Shown: piece by piece, positions 12,622 through 20,798 of the stretch | How the letters are laid out: every line of letters begins with the position of its first letter | How positions within the stretch are numbered: position 1 is the first letter of the stretch | Source: a virus | Length of the DNA stretch: 57,363 bases | Strand: one strand, 5' to 3' | IMG/VR virus record: IMGVR_UViG_3300020420_000002 | Location: 1 to 57,363 of that record | The notes under the pieces: generated by a model | Seen by the model: only the letters and a program-made list of their open reading frames with translations | Databases searched by the model: none | What the model was told of the DNA's origin: nothing | Position numbers and translations under genes: made by a program

Positions 12622-12865
12622 AGGTTCTGGCAGAAGATTATATACCGACGAAAATCCTAAAGATACTGTGGGTATAAAATTTGCAACACCTACGGATGCT
12701 AGAAAAACTGTAGCTAAAGTAAAAAAAATTTCAAAACCATTTGCTAGAAAAATACAAATTTTAACTGTTGGTGAACAGCGCGCCAAAGTTATGGGTAAAA
12801 ACAAAGTCGCTGCAATATTTAAAAAAGGTAAAGAGTCTATTAGGAAAGGTAAAAAAAATGGATGA
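12584..12865 (+). CDS. Basic protein, 93 aa
   Basis: A 93-residue basic protein with an N-terminal Lys/Gly-rich segment (GTGKKPKGSGRRLYT) and then a helical core. AAAGGAG lies just before the ATG. It ends the run of eight consecutive small basic proteins between the holin-like and GroES-like genes. Its end overlaps the next gene by eight bases. No domain is recognised; a structural or DNA-condensing role is an inference from charge and location. Confidence 0.7.
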   Translation: MADPKKGTGKKPKGSGRRLYTDENPKDTVGIKFATPTDARKTVAKVKKISKPFARKIQILTVGEQRAKVMGKNKVAAIFKKGKESIRKGKKNG

Positions 12866-13097
12866 GTTAACTTTAATAACTAAAATACAAAAAAATTTAA
12901 AAGAATCTTATCAAAGGATAGGAGACGCCATGATTGCTGGAGGCGTTGACAATATGGAAAAATATAAGTATATGTTAGGACAAGCGCACGCTTACCAAAC
13001 TATTTCAGGGGAAATATCCAACCTGCTAAACAAAGGAGCTAAAGATGGAAACGGAAAAGTCGTCGATATCAGAGACGAAAGAAGTCCCAAAGCATAA
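12858..13097 (+). CDS. Small helical protein, 79 aa
   Basis: A 79-residue mostly helical, roughly neutral protein, unlike its basic neighbours. A pattern of Leu, Ile, Met and Tyr suggests a helical hairpin or dimer. It overlaps the upstream gene by eight bases and the GroES-like gene by 53. It resembles small virion-region helical proteins seen between head genes; I cannot assign it further. Confidence 0.6.
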   Translation: MDELTLITKIQKNLKESYQRIGDAMIAGGVDNMEKYKYMLGQAHAYQTISGEISNLLNKGAKDGNGKVVDIRDERSPKA

Positions 13098-13518
13098 AAA
13101 CGCTTTGGCAGAAAAGTACAAAAAACAAAACGAAGATGAACATCAAAAAGAAGTTGATGGTTACGAACGTTTAAAATCAAAAGAGTCAGAAAAATTACCT
13201 CAACCTACAGGGTGGAGACTTTTAGTTTTACCTTTTAAGATGCCGGAGAAAACTAAAGGTGGTCTTTATCTAGGAGCGGACACTTTAGAAAGACAACAAG
13301 TTGCATCTACATGTGGTTTAGTTTTAGAGATGGGACCACATTGTTATGACAAAGAAAAATTTCCTGAAGGGCCTTGGTGTAAAAAAGGTGATTGGGTAAT
13401 TTTTGCTAGATATGCTGGATCTAGAATTCAGATCGATGGCGGGGAAGTAAGATTGCTAAATGATGATGAAGTTTTAGCAACCATCGATAAACCCGAAGAT
13501 ATTCTTCATCAATATTAA
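13045..13518 (+). CDS. GroES-like co-chaperonin
   Basis: A 157-residue protein with a GroES (Cpn10) fold from about residue 50: PTGWRLLVLP, a mobile-loop region with Lys-Thr-Lys-Gly-Gly-Leu-Tyr-Leu, Val-Leu-Glu-Met-Gly-Pro and Lys-Lys-Gly-Asp-Trp-Val-Ile-Phe. Phage Cpn10 proteins such as T4 gp31 pair with host GroEL to fold the capsid protein. The first 50 residues are a charged extension absent from bacterial GroES. The position just before the scaffold and capsid genes fits a capsid-folding job. It overlaps the preceding gene by 53 bases. Confidence 0.85.
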   Translation: METEKSSISETKEVPKHKNALAEKYKKQNEDEHQKEVDGYERLKSKESEKLPQPTGWRLLVLPFKMPEKTKGGLYLGADTLERQQVASTCGLVLEMGPHCYDKEKFPEGPWCKKGDWVIFARYAGSRIQIDGGEVRLLNDDEVLATIDKPEDILHQY

Positions 13519-13532
13519 CATAGGAGGATGCT

Positions 13533-14576
13533 ATGCAAAACGTAGACAAACCCGTTGACATCGATACATCTGGTCCAGGTGCGGAAATAGAGTTAGACGA
13601 GAATAAAGAAACTCTTGTTGAAGGTGTAGTTGTACAAGACGACAAACAAACTTACGAAAAGAAAAAAGAACATGGAACGGATATATCGTATGAAAACGAA
13701 CGTGAAACAAAACTTGAAGACGGTGGTAGCGCCGATGACGCAAATGCGAAATCTGATGAGCCAACTGATGTTCAAAATGAAAAAACAGAAAGTAAAGACC
13801 AAAAGAAAGAATTAGAAGAATACTCTGATGGAGTAAAAAGAAGAATTGCTAAACTAACTAAAAAAATGCGTGAAGCAGAAAGACGTGAAGAAGCTGCAAC
13901 TATTTATGCAAAAAGTGTTTTAGCAGAGAAAGAAAAGTTAAGTACAAAACTTGCAAAATTAGATACAGGATTTGTATCTGAAAAAGAAAGTAGAATTAAA
14001 TCTGGAATGGAAGCTGCCGTAGCTAAGTTAGCTAAGGCTAGAGAAGACGGTGACATGAAAGGCGAAGTCGCTGCAACAGCTGAAATTTCTAGATTAGGTT
14101 ATGAAGAGGCTAGACTTGCAGATTTAAAATCACAACAAGCTGAATCTCAACCTCAAACATTAGTACAAAACCAACCTCAAGAACAAGTGGAAGTTCCAAG
14201 AAGAGTGGATCCAAGAGCTCAAGATTGGGCTAGAACCAATGCATGGTTTAATAAAGATCCAGTCATGACTGAAGGAGCAAAAGTAATACACAGACAATTG
14301 ACAGAAATTGAAGGATATGATCCTAATTCTGAACCGGATGACTATTATAAAGAAATAGACCGAAGAATTAGACTTGAATTTCCCCACAAGTTTGATACAA
14401 CTGCTTCTACGGAAACGGCCAAACCTACTCAAACTGTTGCATCCGCAACGCGTAGTAGTAAAACATCGGGTCGCAAAATTGTGAAACTCACGCCTTCACA
14501 GGTAGCAATTGCTAATAAATTAGGTGTGCCACTTAAAGACTATGCGGAACAATTAAAAATCACGGAAGGAGTATAG
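13533..14576 (+). CDS. Scaffolding-like protein
   Basis: A 347-residue, highly acidic and charged protein. About 110 residues of Glu/Asp/Lys-rich low-complexity sequence lead into a long coiled-coil helix (about 95-190), a Gln/Pro linker and a basic C-terminus. This is the usual architecture of podovirus scaffold or capsid assembly proteins, which line the procapsid and leave before DNA entry. It lies two genes before the decoration protein and three before the major capsid protein. AGGAGG precedes the ATG closely. Confidence 0.75.
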   Translation: MQNVDKPVDIDTSGPGAEIELDENKETLVEGVVVQDDKQTYEKKKEHGTDISYENERETKLEDGGSADDANAKSDEPTDVQNEKTESKDQKKELEEYSDGVKRRIAKLTKKMREAERREEAATIYAKSVLAEKEKLSTKLAKLDTGFVSEKESRIKSGMEAAVAKLAKAREDGDMKGEVAATAEISRLGYEEARLADLKSQQAESQPQTLVQNQPQEQVEVPRRVDPRAQDWARTNAWFNKDPVMTEGAKVIHRQLTEIEGYDPNSEPDDYYKEIDRRIRLEFPHKFDTTASTETAKPTQTVASATRSSKTSGRKIVKLTPSQVAIANKLGVPLKDYAEQLKITEGV

Positions 14577-14577
14577 C

Positions 14578-15036
14578 ATGGAAAAAGACGATAAAAAAAC
14601 TTCACGTGCGAGTCAGACTAGAGAAAAAACATCTCGACCAAAAGTCTGGTCTCCACCATCTTTATTAGATGCACCCCCTGCACCGGCAGGATATGTACAT
14701 AGATGGCTAAGAGCTGAGTCTATGGGATTCGACGATTCTAAAAACGTACAAGGTCGTATAAGATCTGGGTACGAATTAGTAAGAGCCGATGAATATAACG
14801 AAGTAGATTATGCAGTTGTACAGGACGGTAAATACAAGGGAGTGATCGGTCAAGGTGGCCTAGTGCTCGCTAGAGTACCCGAAGAGATCGCGAAACAATA
14901 CGCCGAATATTACGCAAGACAGGCGCGAGATCAAGAGGAAGCTTTTGATAACGATCTCATGAAGGAAGAGCATCCAAGTATGCCTATCAATATTGATAGA
15001 AATACTCGTGTAACTTTTGGTGGTACCAAGAAATAG
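14578..15036 (+). CDS. Conserved head-region protein, 152 aa
   Basis: A 152-residue protein with a basic, Ser/Thr/Pro-rich start, then a region with Tyr-Val-His-Arg-Trp-Leu-Arg. A helical C-terminal half is rich in Arg and Gln. Genes like this lie between scaffold and capsid in marine podoviruses. The function is unknown; a minor capsid or assembly role is likely from place alone. The start lies one base after the scaffold stop. Confidence 0.7.
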   Translation: MEKDDKKTSRASQTREKTSRPKVWSPPSLLDAPPAPAGYVHRWLRAESMGFDDSKNVQGRIRSGYELVRADEYNEVDYAVVQDGKYKGVIGQGGLVLARVPEEIAKQYAEYYARQARDQEEAFDNDLMKEEHPSMPINIDRNTRVTFGGTKK

Positions 15037-15087
15037 TTTTTTAACAATTTCTAGTTCATCATTTAAATTAACAAATGGAGATAAACT

Positions 15088-15657
15088 ATGGCAAATCAAA
15101 ACAGCCCTTTCGGTCTAAGAGCGATCGGAAAAGTTGGTCAAAATGATGACAACCAAGGTTTAGCAGAATTTAGTATTGCAGCATCTGCAGGCGCTACTTA
15201 CTTCCAAGATCCAGTAAAAGCATTAGCAACTGGAACTATTGGAGTAGCAGCAGCGGGTGATGTACTATTAGGAACGCTAAACGGTGTTTTTTTCACAGCA
15301 ACCGACACACAAAAACCAACGTTTGCGAATAATCTAAAAGCAGGTAACACTGCAACAGATATCGTAGGCTTTGTGTCTTCAGATCCGTATGAAAGATTTG
15401 AAGTACAATCAGACAACACACTCGCTTCAGCACAAACTGATGTCTTTATGAATTATGACATTAATTACACTGCAGGCGATTCAGCTAACTATGTTTCAGC
15501 TGTACAACTAGATGACTCGACTACGTCGACAACTAGTGGTCAGTTAAAAGTAATAGGTGTTTCAAAAGATATAGATAATAATGATTTAGGTGCTTCGCAC
15601 GTAAACTTTGTTGTTACTATCAATGAGCACTTCTTGAAACAAACAGCTGGAGTATAA
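15088..15657 (+). CDS. Capsid decoration-like protein
   Basis: A 189-residue protein rich in Ala, Gly, Thr, Asn and Asp with alternating beta segments and no Lys-rich tail. It resembles the head-decoration proteins encoded immediately before the major capsid protein in many phages, such as lambda gpD-position genes. It has a strong ribosome binding site, AATGGAGATAA. It probably stabilises the expanded capsid. A head-fibre role cannot be excluded. Confidence 0.7.
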   Translation: MANQNSPFGLRAIGKVGQNDDNQGLAEFSIAASAGATYFQDPVKALATGTIGVAAAGDVLLGTLNGVFFTATDTQKPTFANNLKAGNTATDIVGFVSSDPYERFEVQSDNTLASAQTDVFMNYDINYTAGDSANYVSAVQLDDSTTSTTSGQLKVIGVSKDIDNNDLGASHVNFVVTINEHFLKQTAGV

Positions 15658-15679
15658 TAGCAGAATAGGAGATTAAATT

Positions 15680-16582
15680 ATGGCTATATCAAGAGGACAA
15701 CTAGTTAAAGAACTAGAGCCAGGATTGAACGCCCTGTTCGGCCTGGAATACAAAAGATACGAAAACCAACACGCTGAGATCTACGCGACAGAAACTTCAG
15801 ACAGAGCTTTCGAAGAGGAAGTTATGTTATCTGGATTCGCTAACGCTCAAGTAAAACCAGAAGGTTCAGGAGTAGTTTTTGATAACGCTCAAGAAACTTT
15901 CACTGCAAGATACACTATGGAAACTGTGGCTCTTGCTTTCGCGATTACTGAGGAAGCGGTAGAAGATAACCTGTATGACAGACTGTCAAGCAGATACACA
16001 AAAGCATTAGCTAGAAGTATGGCTAACACTAAGCAAGTGAAATCAGTGGCTCCGTTGATAAACGGTTTCACAACTTTCAATTCAGGTGATAACACTACGC
16101 TGTTTAACACAGCTCACCCGACAATTGCTGGTACAGTGTCAAACACTTTAGCTACTGCAGCGGACTTAAACGAGACTTCATTAGAGCAGTCATTAATTGA
16201 CATTGCAGCGTTTACTGATGAAAGAGGTTTAAAAATTGCAGCCAAAGGAGTAAAAATGATTGTTCCTTCTGCGCTACAATTCCAAGCTGAAAGATTGATG
16301 AAATCTGAAGGCAGAGTCCAAACGGCTGATAATGATATCAACGCTATCAGATCAATGGGAATGGTTCCTCAAGGTTACAGAGTGAACAATTTCTTAACTG
16401 ATCCAAATGCGTTTTACATCATTACGGATGTTCCAAATGGAATGAAACATTTCATTAGAACTCCAATCAAAACAGCGATGGAAGGTGACTTCGATACTGG
16501 TAACCTTAGATTCAAAGCTAGAGAAAGATACCAATTTGGTGTATCTGACTATAGAGGAATCTTTGCATCACCAGGTGCGTAG
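15680..16582 (+). CDS. Major capsid protein
   Basis: A 300-residue protein with the layout of HK97-fold capsid proteins of the Mu gpT-like group. An N-terminal arm is rich in acidic residues, a spine helix spans residues 70-110 (TMETVALAFAITEEAVED), followed by an E-loop-like region. The C-terminal P domain ends in Tyr-Gln-Phe-Gly-Val-Ser-Asp-Tyr-Arg-Gly. The codons are more GC-rich and regular than in neighbouring genes, consistent with high expression. It follows the decoration gene and is followed by a strong hairpin (16593). Confidence 0.9.
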   Translation: MAISRGQLVKELEPGLNALFGLEYKRYENQHAEIYATETSDRAFEEEVMLSGFANAQVKPEGSGVVFDNAQETFTARYTMETVALAFAITEEAVEDNLYDRLSSRYTKALARSMANTKQVKSVAPLINGFTTFNSGDNTTLFNTAHPTIAGTVSNTLATAADLNETSLEQSLIDIAAFTDERGLKIAAKGVKMIVPSALQFQAERLMKSEGRVQTADNDINAIRSMGMVPQGYRVNNFLTDPNAFYIITDVPNGMKHFIRTPIKTAMEGDFDTGNLRFKARERYQFGVSDYRGIFASPGA

Positions 16583-16592
16583 TAACTAATTT

Positions 16593-16619
16593 TTGAGGCC
16601 GGACATAGTTCGGCCTCAA
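16593..16619. terminator. Hairpin after the major capsid gene
   Basis: TTGAGGCCG/CGGCCTCAA is a perfect 9-bp stem with a 9-nt loop, flanked by T-run left and A-run right so the stem can extend further. It lies ten bases after the capsid stop. The lack of a T-run after the stem means it may be a partial terminator or an mRNA 3' protection signal. Confidence 0.6.
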
Positions 16620-16639
16620 TTAAAAAATAGAAAGAAAAA

Positions 16640-16927
16640 ATGCACCCAAAACAATTCAGAGTACAGATTTATGCATATCAGTATTATGCTGATTTTGTTA
16701 TAACGTCTTTGGATGGTCCATTAGATATAGAAAATGCCATAGTTGACAAACTAGGAAAAAAAGATATAAAATGGGACTATCTTGGAGAAATGATGAACCC
16801 CAAGACAAAACGAATAACCTATGAGGAGGTTATTAATGGAGGAGATGATGCAACATCTACAAGACCTTTACAAGAAGAAAAGAGGTCTGGATCTTCAGTG
16901 GGAGCAGGAACATCTCAAGGAGGGTAG
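16640..16927 (+). CDS. Hypothetical structural-region protein, 95 aa
   Basis: A 95-residue protein with an aromatic beta-rich N-terminal half and a Gly/Ser-rich flexible C-terminus ending in a Gly-Thr-Ser-Gln-Gly-Gly tail. It follows the capsid hairpin. Its last 92 bases overlap the next gene in another frame, so one stretch encodes both a flexible tail here and a coiled-coil start there. The function is unknown. Confidence 0.6.
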   Translation: MHPKQFRVQIYAYQYYADFVITSLDGPLDIENAIVDKLGKKDIKWDYLGEMMNPKTKRITYEEVINGGDDATSTRPLQEEKRSGSSVGAGTSQGG

Positions 16928-17063
16928 ATATACCCTTAATATGGTTAAGATTGACCGACAAGTCAAAGAAGTTCTTACCCATATAAAAACTGCAGAGGCT
17001 AAAAAAGAGCATATGCAGAATAAAATTGAGGAAGCAGCTCCACAAGTTTCTGTAGCAACTTAA
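16836..17063 (+). CDS. Small coiled-coil protein, 75 aa
   Basis: A 75-residue, strongly helical protein rich in Glu, Lys, Gln and Met with heptad-like spacing; a coiled coil is likely. ATG 16836 is chosen because an exact AGGAGG lies eight bases upstream; a start at 16821 would lack this. It overlaps the preceding gene by 92 bases. It may be a head-completion or internal virion component; this is inferred from position. Confidence 0.6.
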   Translation: MEEMMQHLQDLYKKKRGLDLQWEQEHLKEGRYTLNMVKIDRQVKEVLTHIKTAEAKKEHMQNKIEEAAPQVSVAT

Positions 17064-17163
17064 ACAAAAAGCTACATCGTTGGAAAAACCAATCCGCATT
17101 GCAGGCCCTCTTGCGCTCTACTTAAAACTACTATATAAACTAATTACTATACAATTATTTATC

Positions 17164-17206
17164 GATATATAGACGCGTATAGTCGACGGCCTAGAGACTA
17201 TATATC
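17164..17206. repeat. GATATATAG inverted repeat
   Basis: GATATATAG at 17164-17172 and CTATATATC at 17198-17206 form a perfect 9-bp inverted repeat around 25 nt that include CGCGTATAGTCGAC. It sits in the 167-bp gap (17064-17230) before the 256-residue lectin-like gene, whose ribosome binding site is GGAAAAGGAGAAAA. It may be an operator or processing site. Confidence 0.5.
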
Positions 17207-17230
17207 ATTAACTAGGAAAAGGAGAAAATT

Positions 17231-18001
17231 ATGGCAGGAACACACTTTAGAAATCCGGTAATGTTTGCTGGATTAGCTAAAAACACTAAATGGTTTAAGG
17301 ATTTACCAGTAGACAACAATCCTAACTTCACATGTTATAAAGATGATTTTATTTATAACACTTTGCCTTCATCACAATGGTCAACATCTATTGCAGATGG
17401 TGGAGCTTCAGCAGGAATATCTAATGAGGTAAACGGAGCAGTAACTTTAACGTCTGCAAACACAACAGACAATAATGGTTTAGCTCTTGTTAAAACTCAA
17501 AATACTTTTCAGGCTGTAGCTGAAACTAGAGATAGCACAGGAGCAATCACTAACCCAGGAACAGTTATTTGGTATGAAGCGAGAATTAAAAATAATGACG
17601 CTAATGCTACTGACTACGGTACTGGATTAGTTGAAACTTTTACTGGAAGTTCTGGATGGAGATCTGCAAACAGAATCTCTATTGAGTCTAACAACGGTGA
17701 ACAGTTTTACAGATTTGTAACAAAAAATGCTTCTGGAACAAATCAAGTTCAATACACTGCATACACTATTACAGACGATGCGTATGACACTGTAGGATTT
17801 AGATGTGATAGAGCAGGTAAAGTTGAGTTTTTTGTAAACAGAGTTTTAGCAGCTACTGTTACGTCAAACATCAACACTGATGATATGCAAATGTTTGCAG
17901 CCTCTGTAACTGCATCTGCATCAGGACAAAGAGTAACTTCATTAGACTATATCACTTGTACAGCTAACAGAAATGCAGCTGAACTTATTGGTAATATCTA
18001 A
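17231..18001 (+). CDS. Jelly-roll structural protein, 256 aa
   Basis: A 256-residue protein with mostly beta composition. The central 120 residues have the alternating pattern of a concanavalin-like jelly roll: WYEARIK, a Gly/Thr-rich loop, GFRCDRAGKVEFFVN and a final strand with a Val-Thr-Ser-Leu-Asp motif. Such domains in marine phages are capsid or tail decoration proteins that may bind glycans. A UUCG-type terminator follows. The adhesive or decorative role is an inference. Confidence 0.65.
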   Translation: MAGTHFRNPVMFAGLAKNTKWFKDLPVDNNPNFTCYKDDFIYNTLPSSQWSTSIADGGASAGISNEVNGAVTLTSANTTDNNGLALVKTQNTFQAVAETRDSTGAITNPGTVIWYEARIKNNDANATDYGTGLVETFTGSSGWRSANRISIESNNGEQFYRFVTKNASGTNQVQYTAYTITDDAYDTVGFRCDRAGKVEFFVNRVLAATVTSNINTDDMQMFAASVTASASGQRVTSLDYITCTANRNAAELIGNI

Positions 18002-18012
18002 TAAATAATTAT

Positions 18013-18032
18013 TGAGGGCCTTCGGGCCCTCA
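18013..18032 (+). terminator. UUCG tetraloop terminator
   Basis: TGAGGGCC-TTCG-GGCCCTCA is an 8-bp stem with a UUCG tetraloop, followed by TCAATTTT. It follows the 256-residue gene by 12 bp and precedes the next ATG by 22 bp. The T-run is short, so read-through is likely. Confidence 0.75.
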
Positions 18033-18053
18033 TCAATTTTAACGGAGAAGAAT

Positions 18054-18359
18054 ATGATTACAAACGGCAATAGTGGAGACATATTTAATACAAATGTGAC
18101 CACAGAAAATAAAATTGTAAAATCAGGAAGAACAAGAGCTATGGGTGTTGTATTAAATACTACCGCCGCTTCAGGTGACTTTCATTTAAGAGATGGAGGA
18201 GCTTCTGGCACGGTAAAATTTAAATATAAAACTAGTGGAGTTACATCTGGCGGAAGCCCTATTGTAATAAATTTCCCTGGTCCTATTTTATTTGAAACAG
18301 ATTTATGTGTAGCTTTTACAACTGAACATGTAACAGTTTGTTCTGTGTTTTATAACTAG
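18054..18359 (+). CDS. Small virion-region protein, 101 aa
   Basis: A 101-residue beta-rich protein with many Gly, Ser and Thr residues and one Cys-Val-Ala-Phe segment. ATG 18054 is preferred because CGGAGAAGAAT lies just upstream and the terminator hairpin lies before it. It resembles small structural proteins with a jelly-roll pattern, such as the product of 28940-29281. Function unknown. Confidence 0.6.
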   Translation: MITNGNSGDIFNTNVTTENKIVKSGRTRAMGVVLNTTAASGDFHLRDGGASGTVKFKYKTSGVTSGGSPIVINFPGPILFETDLCVAFTTEHVTVCSVFYN

Positions 18360-18367
18360 GAGTTTAA

Positions 18368-19309
18368 ATGGCCAACACTACTTCTGGCACTACGACGTTT
18401 GATAAAACGTTTTCGATTGATGAGATAATTGAAGAGTCTTATAACAGACTCGGTCAATTTGACATGAGCGGTTATAATTTAAAAACTGCTAGACGTTCTT
18501 TAAATATTTTATTTCAAGAATGGGGTAATAGAGGTCTTCATTTTTGGGAAGTAGCTAAAACTAATATAACTTTAGTTGATGGTCAAAATGAATATAAAAT
18601 TTTTAGATCTACAGCCGATGGTAATTCAAATGGAGTTACAACAACGCTTACAGCTGCAATAGCTTCTACCACCGCCACTACTGGAATTACTATTGCGTCT
18701 AAAGATCGTATGCCTGACGTAGGAACCATAAATGTTGGATCAGAAAATATATCTTATACTGGATTTAATTCTTTAGAGCTCACTGGAGTAACCAGAGGGG
18801 TAAATGGAACAACTGCAGCCACTCATTCAGACGGAGCTGCGGTTACAAATTTTGTAAATCAAGCTACAGAAATTTTAGAAATGTCTTACAGAAATTCTTC
18901 TAATGTAGATTCTCCTTTAGAAAAAATTAATAGATCTCAGTTTCAAGCTTTATCTAATAAATCTTCTACAGGTCAGCCTTCACAATATTTTGTTCAAAGA
19001 TTTGTAGACCACATTTTAATTACTTTATATTTAACACCTGGTTCTACAGAAAATGGAAATGCTATAAATTTTTATTATGAAAAAAGAATACAAGATGCTG
19101 GTGCTTATACGAACGCTACTGATGTTCCGTATAGATTTGTGCCTTGCATGGTTGCAGGATTAACATATTATCTATCTATGAAATATGCAGCACCAAGAAT
19201 ACAAGAATTAAAATTAATTTATGAGGATGAATTAGCAAGAGCTTTAGAAGAAGATGGTTCTTCATCAAGTGTATACATTGCTCCTCGAACTTACTATCCG
19301 AGTATATAA
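18368..19309 (+). CDS. Tail accessory factor, P22 gp4-like
   Basis: A 313-residue protein that resembles the P22-type head-tail adaptor/stabilisation factor. It shows an N-terminal helical bundle (DEIIEESYNRLGQFDMSGYNL region), a long beta/Thr-rich insert and a C-terminal helical part ending with YYPSI. These proteins add to the portal ring after packaging and prepare the tail attachment site. It is followed by two further neck genes (19312, 19680), the order expected in P22-like podoviruses. Confidence 0.75.
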   Translation: MANTTSGTTTFDKTFSIDEIIEESYNRLGQFDMSGYNLKTARRSLNILFQEWGNRGLHFWEVAKTNITLVDGQNEYKIFRSTADGNSNGVTTTLTAAIASTTATTGITIASKDRMPDVGTINVGSENISYTGFNSLELTGVTRGVNGTTAATHSDGAAVTNFVNQATEILEMSYRNSSNVDSPLEKINRSQFQALSNKSSTGQPSQYFVQRFVDHILITLYLTPGSTENGNAINFYYEKRIQDAGAYTNATDVPYRFVPCMVAGLTYYLSMKYAAPRIQELKLIYEDELARALEEDGSSSSVYIAPRTYYPSI

Positions 19310-19311
19310 TT

Positions 19312-19683
19312 ATGGGAAATTTATCAAAAGGAAAATACGCATTATTTATTTCAGACCGATCGGGTTTAGCTTTTCCATATCGTGAAATGGTTAGAGAATG
19401 GAATGGTGCAAGAGTTCACACGTCAGAGTATGAACCCAAACAACCACAATTAGAACCAACACCTTATTCAGCAGATCCGCAAGGACTTCCGCATCCAAGA
19501 CCACAACAATTTAATTTATTGACCGGAGGAGGCGGAGGAATTATTGCCAATTTAACTTTGCCTGGAGATTTTGGATTTCAAACCATTACTGATAATAGCA
19601 TGACACCTGCAAATCCAAATACAGTCAATAATGCGAGACAAGCGTTAATGCAAATAGGGAGTGTAACAATTAATATATCATGA
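19312..19683 (+). CDS. Neck-region structural protein, 123 aa
   Basis: A 123-residue protein with a Lys/Arg start, a Pro-rich middle (LEPTPYSADPQGLPHPRPQQ) and a Gly-Gly-Gly-Gly-Ile-Ile turn. It recurs in marine podoviruses between the gp4-like and adaptor genes. The biochemical role is unknown. Its stop overlaps the next start by four bases. Confidence 0.65.
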   Translation: MGNLSKGKYALFISDRSGLAFPYREMVREWNGARVHTSEYEPKQPQLEPTPYSADPQGLPHPRPQQFNLLTGGGGGIIANLTLPGDFGFQTITDNSMTPANPNTVNNARQALMQIGSVTINIS

Positions 19684-20333
19684 CATACGATGAACTAAAA
19701 ACAAAAATTAAAAACTATACAGAGGTTGACGCTAATGTTTTTACAGATACTATTTTAAATGGTTTTATTGAAGATGCAGAATTTAGAATTTTAAGAGAAG
19801 TAGATTCCGATAATAACAGAAGATATGTTTCAGCTAATTTGATAGCTGGCACTAGATTTATAGACACTCCTACAGATCTATTGGTAATTAGGTCTGCTCA
19901 AATTGTGGATACAGCTCTACCATCTACTGATCAAAATAGAGATTTTTTACAGTTTCGAGACACTAGTTTTATGTCAGAATTTAACCCGACCGCAGCTCAA
20001 GGGGTGCCTAAATATTATAGTAACTGGGACGAGACTCGGATAGTGGTAGCTCCGACTCCAGATCAAACTTATATCATTCAGTTAAATTATATCTTGAAAC
20101 CAGCTGGATTATCGAGTACAGTTACCACTACATACTTAAGTACAGAATTTCCCAACGGCTTATTGTATGCATGCCTAGTAGAGGCTTACGGATTTTTAAA
20201 AGGACCCGTTGACATGCTCCAGCTTTATGATAAGAAATACATTGAGGCTGTCAAAGGATTCTCAATAGAACAAATGGGAAGACGAAGACGAGATGAATAC
20301 CAAGCAGGTGTTCCTCGAATAGGAAAACAGTAA
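19680..20333 (+). CDS. Phage adaptor-like protein, 217 aa
   Basis: A 217-residue protein that resembles the tail adaptor proteins encoded after the head-completion gene of podoviruses. It has an N-terminal helical region with Asp-Tyr-like spacing, a middle beta region and a C-terminal YDKKYIEA helix. Such proteins connect the portal/gp4 ring to the tail tube. It overlaps the preceding gene by four bases and precedes tail genes. Confidence 0.7.
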   Translation: MTYDELKTKIKNYTEVDANVFTDTILNGFIEDAEFRILREVDSDNNRRYVSANLIAGTRFIDTPTDLLVIRSAQIVDTALPSTDQNRDFLQFRDTSFMSEFNPTAAQGVPKYYSNWDETRIVVAPTPDQTYIIQLNYILKPAGLSSTVTTTYLSTEFPNGLLYACLVEAYGFLKGPVDMLQLYDKKYIEAVKGFSIEQMGRRRRDEYQAGVPRIGKQ

Positions 20334-20343
20334 GGAGAAAACT

Positions 20344-20781
20344 ATGGCTATAACACAAGCGATTGCAAACAACTTTAAAAAATTATTATTAGAGGGTGAT
20401 TCTAACTTTTCACAATCTGGTGGTGATAAATATAAGTTAGCTCTTTATACTTCTTCAGCTACTCTAAACTCAGCAACAACTTCATTCACAACTTCCAATG
20501 AAGTTTCATCATCTAATTACAGTTCTGGTGGTGGAGCACTTGTAAACAACCCAACTTCTATTACAGCTGGTGTTGCAAGAGCCGATTTCGCTGATCTGTC
20601 ATTTCAAAACGTAACTTTGACTGCAAGAGGAGCTTTAATTTACAACACATCATCTGCTACTACTAACTCTGCAGTTTGTGTTTTAGATTTTGGAGGAGAT
20701 AAAACAGCAACTTCAGGTACGTTTACAGTCCAGTTTCCAGCACCGACATCAACAGCAGCGATTTTAAGAATCTCTGGTTAA
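20344..20781 (+). CDS. Structural protein, 145 aa
   Basis: A 145-residue Ser/Thr/Ala/Gly-rich beta protein with no lysine-rich tail. It resembles the thin structural subunits found after the adaptor gene in marine podovirus genomes, which may decorate the tail or head. A strong AAGGAGAAAAC ribosome binding site precedes the ATG. Function beyond a virion role is unknown. Confidence 0.65.
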   Translation: MAITQAIANNFKKLLLEGDSNFSQSGGDKYKLALYTSSATLNSATTSFTTSNEVSSSNYSSGGGALVNNPTSITAGVARADFADLSFQNVTLTARGALIYNTSSATTNSAVCVLDFGGDKTATSGTFTVQFPAPTSTAAILRISG

Positions 20782-20798
20782 ATAGGAGGTAAACTCCT

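Noticed and set aside
13531-13802. Minus- and alternate-frame ORFs in the scaffold gene
   Set aside because: They arise from the low-complexity acidic region of the scaffold gene, which has a strong AGGAGG start.
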